A stretch of DNA of 34,871 bases from contig JAOQAF010000208.1 in the NCBI GenBank assembly GCA_025963735.1, positions 1-34,871 on the forward strand, given 5' to 3'. Source of the stretch: Bacteroidota bacterium (GTDB taxonomy: Bacteria > Bacteroidota > Bacteroidia > B-17B0 > Aurantibacillaceae). The notes beneath the pieces were generated by a model. It was not told the DNA's origin. It made no database searches and saw nothing but the letters and a program-made list of their open reading frames with translations. The position numbers and the translations under genes were made by a program. Numbering within the stretch: the first letter of the stretch is position 1; each line of letters starts with the position of its first letter. Of this stretch, positions 30,706 to 34,871 are shown in pieces.

Positions 30706-31833
30706 ATGACAGTTGATTCTCTATTAAAACGCGCGCTTAAATTCGAATTTTTGAGTATTGAAGAAGGAGTTTTTCTTTACGAAAACGCTTCTACTCCTGA
30801 ACTAATGTTTGTTGCCAATGAATTACGAAAAATTCAAAAAAATAATTCCAATAAAGTTACCTGGATCATTGACCGTAATCTGAATACCACCAACGTTTGC
30901 ACCGCTAATTGTAAATTTTGTAATTTTTACCGTATTCCCGGCCATAAAGAAAGTTACATTACCGATATTGAAACGTATAAGAAGAAAATTGACGAAACAA
31001 TTAAATTTGGCGGAGAGCAGTTATTACTTCAGGGTGGACATCATCCTGATCTTGGCCTTTCCTTTTACGTAAATTTATTCAAGCAGCTTAAAACTTTATA
31101 TCCCACTATAAAATTACACGCCCTTGGTCCGCCTGAAATTGCACACATTACCAAGCTTGAAAAAAGCACACATACAGACGTGTTAAAGGCCCTGATGGAA
31201 GCAGGCCTTGACAGTTTACCGGGCGCGGGCGCGGAAATATTAAACGACAGGGTGAGGCGACTCATCAGTAAAGGCAAATGCACCGGCCGCGAATGGTTAG
31301 AAGTAATGAAAGCCTGTCACCAGTTAAACCTTACTACCAGCGCAACCATGATGTTTGGTCATGTAGAGACTATTTACGAGCGTTTTGAACATTTGGTTTG
31401 GTTACGTGAAGTGCAGGCACAAAAACCTGAGCACGCCAAAGGTTTTCTGGCCTTTATCCCATGGCCTTTTCAGGATGATGGCACTCTACTGAATCGTTTA
31501 AAAGGAATTAAAAATAATGTTACCTCCGATGAATACATCAGGATGATAGCGCTCAGCAGAATCATGCTTCCCAACATTAAAAATATTCAGGCGAGCTGGT
31601 TAACCGTGGGTAAAGCCACCGCACAGATTTGCCTTCATTCCGGCGCCAATGATTTTGGAAGCATTATGATTGAAGAGAATGTAGTAAGCGCCGCCGGTGC
31701 CCCACATCGCTTCACTTACAAACAAATACAGGAGGCCATTCGCGAAGCAGGATTTGAGCCCCAATTGCGAACCCAGCAATACGAAGAAAGAGAGATACCC
31801 GCAAACATTGAAGAGCAGGTTATTTCCTATTAA
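30706..31833 (+). CDS. mqnC: Cyclic dehypoxanthine futalosine synthase MqnC
   Basis: This 375-residue radical SAM enzyme of the futalosine route to menaquinone cyclises dehypoxanthine futalosine. The 4Fe-4S ligands are C65, C69 and C72 (CTANCKFC). The barrel has GGEQLLLQGGHHPDLG, ALGPPEIAH, the PGAGAEIL motif, SATMMFGHVET and a C-terminal HSGANDFGSIMIEENVVSAAG segment typical of MqnC and distinct from MqnE. The start is ATG 30706; an upstream extension would run through the terminator at 30621-30648. No other mqn genes are in the window, so the pathway genes are dispersed. The window therefore indicates use of menaquinone via futalosine. Confidence 0.95.
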   Translation: MTVDSLLKRALKFEFLSIEEGVFLYENASTPELMFVANELRKIQKNNSNKVTWIIDRNLNTTNVCTANCKFCNFYRIPGHKESYITDIETYKKKIDETIKFGGEQLLLQGGHHPDLGLSFYVNLFKQLKTLYPTIKLHALGPPEIAHITKLEKSTHTDVLKALMEAGLDSLPGAGAEILNDRVRRLISKGKCTGREWLEVMKACHQLNLTTSATMMFGHVETIYERFEHLVWLREVQAQKPEHAKGFLAFIPWPFQDDGTLLNRLKGIKNNVTSDEYIRMIALSRIMLPNIKNIQASWLTVGKATAQICLHSGANDFGSIMIEENVVSAAGAPHRFTYKQIQEAIREAGFEPQLRTQQYEEREIPANIEEQVISY

Positions 31834-31881
31834 CTGTATATCATGATTGAGCCTTTGATATAAAAAGATTAACTTGTTAGT

Positions 31882-33810
31882 GTGAAAAAGGTCGCATTTA
31901 TTTTTTTATTTTTCCTAACGTTCCTCAGGCAACCACTTTTTGCTCAAAAAAATTCTGTACAATATAAAATAAAGCAAGCCGACTCACTTTTTGCTTTTAA
32001 TAAAGATTCAGCAATTAAACTTCTCTTACACCTTACAAAAGCAATTGATTCGCGGAAAGCGCCTTATGAATTGGCCATGGCTTACAAATCTCTTGGAATG
32101 AGTTATTATTTTAAAGCTAATTACCCGGAGGCTCTTATCAATTATCAAAAAAGTGAAAAGTTGATTGAGGCGAATAAATTTACGGATCTTGAAATATCAT
32201 TAAGAAATTTACTGGGCACGTTTTATAAAAAACAGAAACTTTATAAAAAAGCTTCCGATGAATTTGAAAAAGGATATCAGCAGGCAACTGCCATTAATGA
32301 TTCTTCTAATATTGCCGGGCTTTTGGGCGACATGGGACTGGTATTTGCAGAACAAAATAAGTATAAAGAAGCCAGGCCCTTTTTTGAACGTTCGCTCTCC
32401 ATTTATTTATTGAAAAATAATTTAAGAGGCGCCTCGTATGCGTATGATTATCTTGCTGAAGCCTATGCCGCGGAGGGAAAGTATGACGAAGCGATTAAGC
32501 TGATGAAAAAAGCTCTTCAAATTCGCGAACATCTAAATGATGAAAGCCTTGTAGCAGTTAATTTAAATAACATTGGAGAAGTATATATTCAGCAAGGCGA
32601 ACATGGCAAAGCCCTTCCATATTTGAATAAAAGTATTATACTATCTGTCAAACTTAAATACGCCGACCTGTTACAACACAGCCTTGGCTTATTAGCCGAG
32701 TGTTACATGAAAGAAGGTAATTTCAAACTGGCCTATGAATATAACCTAAAAAAAAATAATTTAAAAGACAGTATTTTTAATGAACGCAACTCTCAGATTA
32801 TTCAGGAGGCAGAAGGAAAATACCAATCTGTTAAAAAACAAAATGAAATTGATAAACTCAGCGCTGCCAATCTTATTAACGAGGTTAAAGTATCCAAACA
32901 ACAAAATGTAATTTTATTTTTTGTAAGCGTCTTGTTACTTGCCGCGGCTGCCTTTGCCATTATTGCGAAGTATTACCGGAAGGTTAAGAAATCGAACCGC
33001 ATAATTACTCTACAACACATTCAAACCGAACATCAGAAAAAAATTATTGAAGAAAAACAGAGTGAGATATTAGACAGTATCAATTATGCCAAACGAATTC
33101 AGAACACCGTTTTTGCGCAGACCTCTTTTTTGCAGGAGCATCTTAAAACTGATTTTTTTGTAATGTTTAAACCTAAAGACATTGTAAGTGGCGATTTTTA
33201 CTGGGCCGCTTCCAATCACGATTCGTTTTACCTTGCAGTGTGCGACAGTACAGGACACGGTGTGCCCGGAGCCTTTATGAGTTTATTAAACGTAGGATAC
33301 CTGAGTGAGGCTATTAATGAAAAAAACATTCAGGATTGCGGACAGGTTTTAAATTACGTAAGACAACGATTAATTCATTCGGTTAATAAAGATGGTCAGC
33401 AGGACGGATTTGACGGCATACTTCTGCGGATAGAAAAATCAGGATCAGACAAAAAAATTTCCTACGCGTCCGCGTATAATTCTCCGCTGTTAATTTCTAA
33501 CAATAATGTAAAACACCTTCCTGCCGATAAAATGCCGGTTGGCATTGGCGAAAAAACAGCATCTTTTACTACCGGTTATATAAATGCCGCCTCTGGAGAT
33601 ATTGTTTATTTATTTACCGATGGTTATCCCGACCAGTTTGGCGGAGCCAAGGGAAAAAAGTTTAAATACAAACAACTTGAGGAACTTCTTTTAAGTAATC
33701 ACCATCTGCCCTTAACGCAACAAAAAGAAATTCTTGAAACAACGTTTGAAGAATGGCGCGGTCCGCTTGAACAGGTAGACGATGTATTGATTATAGGAAT
33801 AAAGATTTAG
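31882..33810 (+). CDS. TPR-containing membrane PP2C/SpoIIE-type serine phosphatase (paralogue 2)
   Basis: This 642-residue protein has the same design as the phosphatase at 16988. It has a signal peptide (MKKVAFIFLFFLTFL..., then LFAQ), about six tetratricopeptide repeats (about 40-310), a membrane helix (about 341-363), a coiled coil containing EILDSINYAKRIQ, and a SpoIIE/PP2C domain (about 415-642) with VSGDFYW, AVCDSTGHGVPGAF, LFTDGYPDQFGG and VDDVLIIG. It lacks the small insertions of paralogue 1, so it looks like the more regular form. It starts with GTG 31882, 48 bp after mqnC. Its partners, probably an anti-anti-sigma or response-regulator system, are elsewhere. Confidence 0.92.
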   Translation: MKKVAFIFLFFLTFLRQPLFAQKNSVQYKIKQADSLFAFNKDSAIKLLLHLTKAIDSRKAPYELAMAYKSLGMSYYFKANYPEALINYQKSEKLIEANKFTDLEISLRNLLGTFYKKQKLYKKASDEFEKGYQQATAINDSSNIAGLLGDMGLVFAEQNKYKEARPFFERSLSIYLLKNNLRGASYAYDYLAEAYAAEGKYDEAIKLMKKALQIREHLNDESLVAVNLNNIGEVYIQQGEHGKALPYLNKSIILSVKLKYADLLQHSLGLLAECYMKEGNFKLAYEYNLKKNNLKDSIFNERNSQIIQEAEGKYQSVKKQNEIDKLSAANLINEVKVSKQQNVILFFVSVLLLAAAAFAIIAKYYRKVKKSNRIITLQHIQTEHQKKIIEEKQSEILDSINYAKRIQNTVFAQTSFLQEHLKTDFFVMFKPKDIVSGDFYWAASNHDSFYLAVCDSTGHGVPGAFMSLLNVGYLSEAINEKNIQDCGQVLNYVRQRLIHSVNKDGQQDGFDGILLRIEKSGSDKKISYASAYNSPLLISNNNVKHLPADKMPVGIGEKTASFTTGYINAASGDIVYLFTDGYPDQFGGAKGKKFKYKQLEELLLSNHHLPLTQQKEILETTFEEWRGPLEQVDDVLIIGIKI

Positions 33811-33850
33811 TCTAAAACGATATTTGACATTCATTAAAAATTAAAAAACT

Positions 33851-33858
33851 TATATTTG
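33851..33858 (+). promoter_or_regulatory. -7 box next to the start of the 33862 gene
   Basis: TATATTTG matches TAnnTTTG exactly, with a TTG 24 bp upstream (33824-33826). ATG 33862 is only 3 bp past the box. The TTG start at 33856 would lie inside the box and is rejected. Confidence 0.45.
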
Positions 33859-33861
33859 AAT

Positions 33862-34512
33862 ATGCCTAAAACGATTATCGTATTTATACTTTTAGTATTT
33901 ACAGCGCCAAATTTATTTTCTCAAAATGCGGCGCAAGATACTATTTACCTAATGAACGGACATGTGGTTGCCGAAAAAGTGATTGATACACTTTTAGGAG
34001 CGGTAACTATTTTTAATCCAAAAAAACCAACGCGTAAAATTAATTATGAATTAGATCAGCTTTACATGGTACGTTTTGCAGATGGTAATAAACGCTTTTA
34101 TTATCAGCAGGACACGTTAAGAAGTAATTGGTTTACGCGCGATGAAATGTGGATGTACATGAAGGGTGAGGTAGACGCGCGAAAAGGGTTCAAAGCAAAA
34201 GGCTCATTAATAGGCGCAGGTATAGCGGGCGTAATTGGTGGAATGACCGGTACTTTTTGGGCGCCGATTTTACCTTATGGATATATGGCACTGGTTGGAA
34301 TTCCAAAAGTAAGGATCCGTCATGAAACAATCAGCAATCCTGTTTATGTAGAAAGTGATGCTTACATTTTAGGATATGAGCGCGTGGCCAGGCATAAAAG
34401 ACGCATACAGGCTGTTATTGGAGGGACTGTGGGGCTTGTGGTGGGCTTCGCTTTATATGCCACACTTCACCACTATTATCCCGAACAGGTTAACATAGGT
34501 TTTGGCCGTTAA
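33862..34512 (+). CDS. Exported or membrane protein of unknown function
   Basis: This is a 216-residue protein with a signal peptide (MPKTIIVFILLVFTAPNLFS, then Q). A soluble segment (about 22-110) reads like a small beta-rich domain (DTIYLMNGHVVAEKV, NYELDQLYMVRFADGNKRFY). A Gly-rich membrane segment (about 115-150, LIGAGIAGVIGGMTGTFWAP) and a second hydrophobic helix near the end (about 187-203, GGTVGLVVGFALYATLHHY) follow. I do not recognise the family; the glycine-zipper-like segment suggests membrane association. The start is ATG 33862. It follows the second phosphatase by 51 bp. Confidence 0.7.
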   Translation: MPKTIIVFILLVFTAPNLFSQNAAQDTIYLMNGHVVAEKVIDTLLGAVTIFNPKKPTRKINYELDQLYMVRFADGNKRFYYQQDTLRSNWFTRDEMWMYMKGEVDARKGFKAKGSLIGAGIAGVIGGMTGTFWAPILPYGYMALVGIPKVRIRHETISNPVYVESDAYILGYERVARHKRRIQAVIGGTVGLVVGFALYATLHHYYPEQVNIGFGR

Positions 34513-34543
34513 TGATTTTAATCCATTCCTAAAAAATCATTTT
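34512..34543 (+). terminator. Weak A/T-rich terminator candidate
   Basis: ATGATTTT (34512-34519) and AAAATCAT (34533-34540) can pair over 13 nt and are followed by TTTATT. The stem is A/T-rich, so the call is tentative. Confidence 0.35.
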
Positions 34544-34572
34544 ATTAAATCAAAAAGAGTTCACCTTTAATT

Positions 34573-34871
34573 ATGCAGAAAAAAATAATGCTGCTTGGAA
34601 GCGGTGAGTTAGGTAAAGAACTTGTAATAGCTTTACAACGGCTCGGTGAATTTGTAATTGCCGTTGATAATTATGCAGACGCGCCGGCCATGCAGGTAGC
34701 TCATGAATTTGAAATAATAAACATGCTTGACGGTGAAGCATTAGATTCAATCGTAGCAAAACACAAGCCGGATTTAATTGTACCTGAAATAGAAGCCATA
34801 CGTACTGAAAGGTTTTTTGATTATGAAAAACAAGGAATAACAGTTGTGCCGAGCGCAAAGGCCGCTAACTT
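34573..34871 (+). CDS. purT: Formate-dependent phosphoribosylglycinamide formyltransferase PurT (N-terminal part)
   Basis: The frame from ATG 34573 runs off the right edge after 99 codons. The product begins [16 protein letters not shown], with the ATP-grasp N-terminal nucleotide/substrate motif at 9-16. It continues [40 protein letters not shown] and [20 protein letters not shown], then VVPSAKAAN, as in PurT. The enzyme makes formyl-GAR from GAR, formate and ATP in purine synthesis. The ATP-grasp core lies outside the window. No operon partner is visible. Confidence 0.93.
   Translation, partial: MQKKIMLLGSGELGKELVIALQRLGEFVIAVDNYADAPAMQVAHEFEIINMLDGEALDSIVAKHKPDLIVPEIEAIRTERFFDYEKQGITVVPSAKAAN

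Overview
The window comes from a Bacteroidota genome, probably a Flavobacteriia- or Sphingobacteriia-like lineage. The evidence is a SprB-repeat adhesin, type IX secretion (T9SS) C-terminal sorting domains, an ExbB-ExbD-ExbD-TonB operon, a one-piece LptD-like protein, SAM-I riboswitch control of metH, and recurrent promoter matches to TTG-N19-TAnnTTTG (the Bacteroidota housekeeping consensus). Ribosome-binding sites are mostly not recognisable, as expected for this phylum. I see no tRNA, rRNA, CRISPR array, transposase or prophage gene. This is mostly a chromosomal core region with a few repeat insertions.

Layout. 1-3351 (minus): a very large secreted adhesin that runs off the left edge, and a small exported protein just upstream of it. 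3746-4090 (plus): a small cupin. 4091-6090: recA (minus) flanked by gene-poor DNA holding inverted repeats and one copy of an intergenic repeat family. 6091-11256 (minus): a charged exported protein, then a methionine-cycle operon (SAM-I riboswitch, SAM-dependent methyltransferase, cobalamin-dependent metH). 11314-16868: cell-envelope genes (an NTF2-like exported protein, a DUF922 putative protease, an LptD-like protein, and a divergent AmiC-type amidase with a GNAT acetyltransferase). 16988-21118 (mostly plus): a TPR-SpoIIE phosphatase, an SRPBCC protein, an 81-residue orphan (minus) and a PaaY-like hexapeptide protein. 21127-27579 (minus): a Ton-type energy-transduction cluster in transcription order exbB, exbD, exbD, tonB, small membrane protein, PstS-like lipoprotein, TPR protein, then a MORN-like gene. 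27783-34871 (plus): a frameshifted YjbR gene, two tandem paralogous T9SS cargo proteins, mqnC (futalosine menaquinone pathway), a second TPR-SpoIIE phosphatase, an exported protein and the start of purT.

Most informative observations. (1) A SAM-I riboswitch with an oversized P3 arm filled by two 7-bp tandem arrays, followed by its terminator. (2) A palindrome, AGCAA-N4-TTGCTATGAA, at the same distance from the -7 box of recA and of the 81-aa orphan; this suggests a shared operator and possibly a DNA-damage regulon. (3) A palindromic genomic repeat apparently read in frame inside metH. (4) Two copies of an intergenic repeat whose terminal hairpins differ in sequence but keep pairing. (5) A textbook sigma-54 promoter within the Ton cluster. 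(6) Twin TPR-SpoIIE phosphatases.

Several of the longest possible ORFs begin inside promoters or terminators. I moved those starts downstream and give the reason in each entry.
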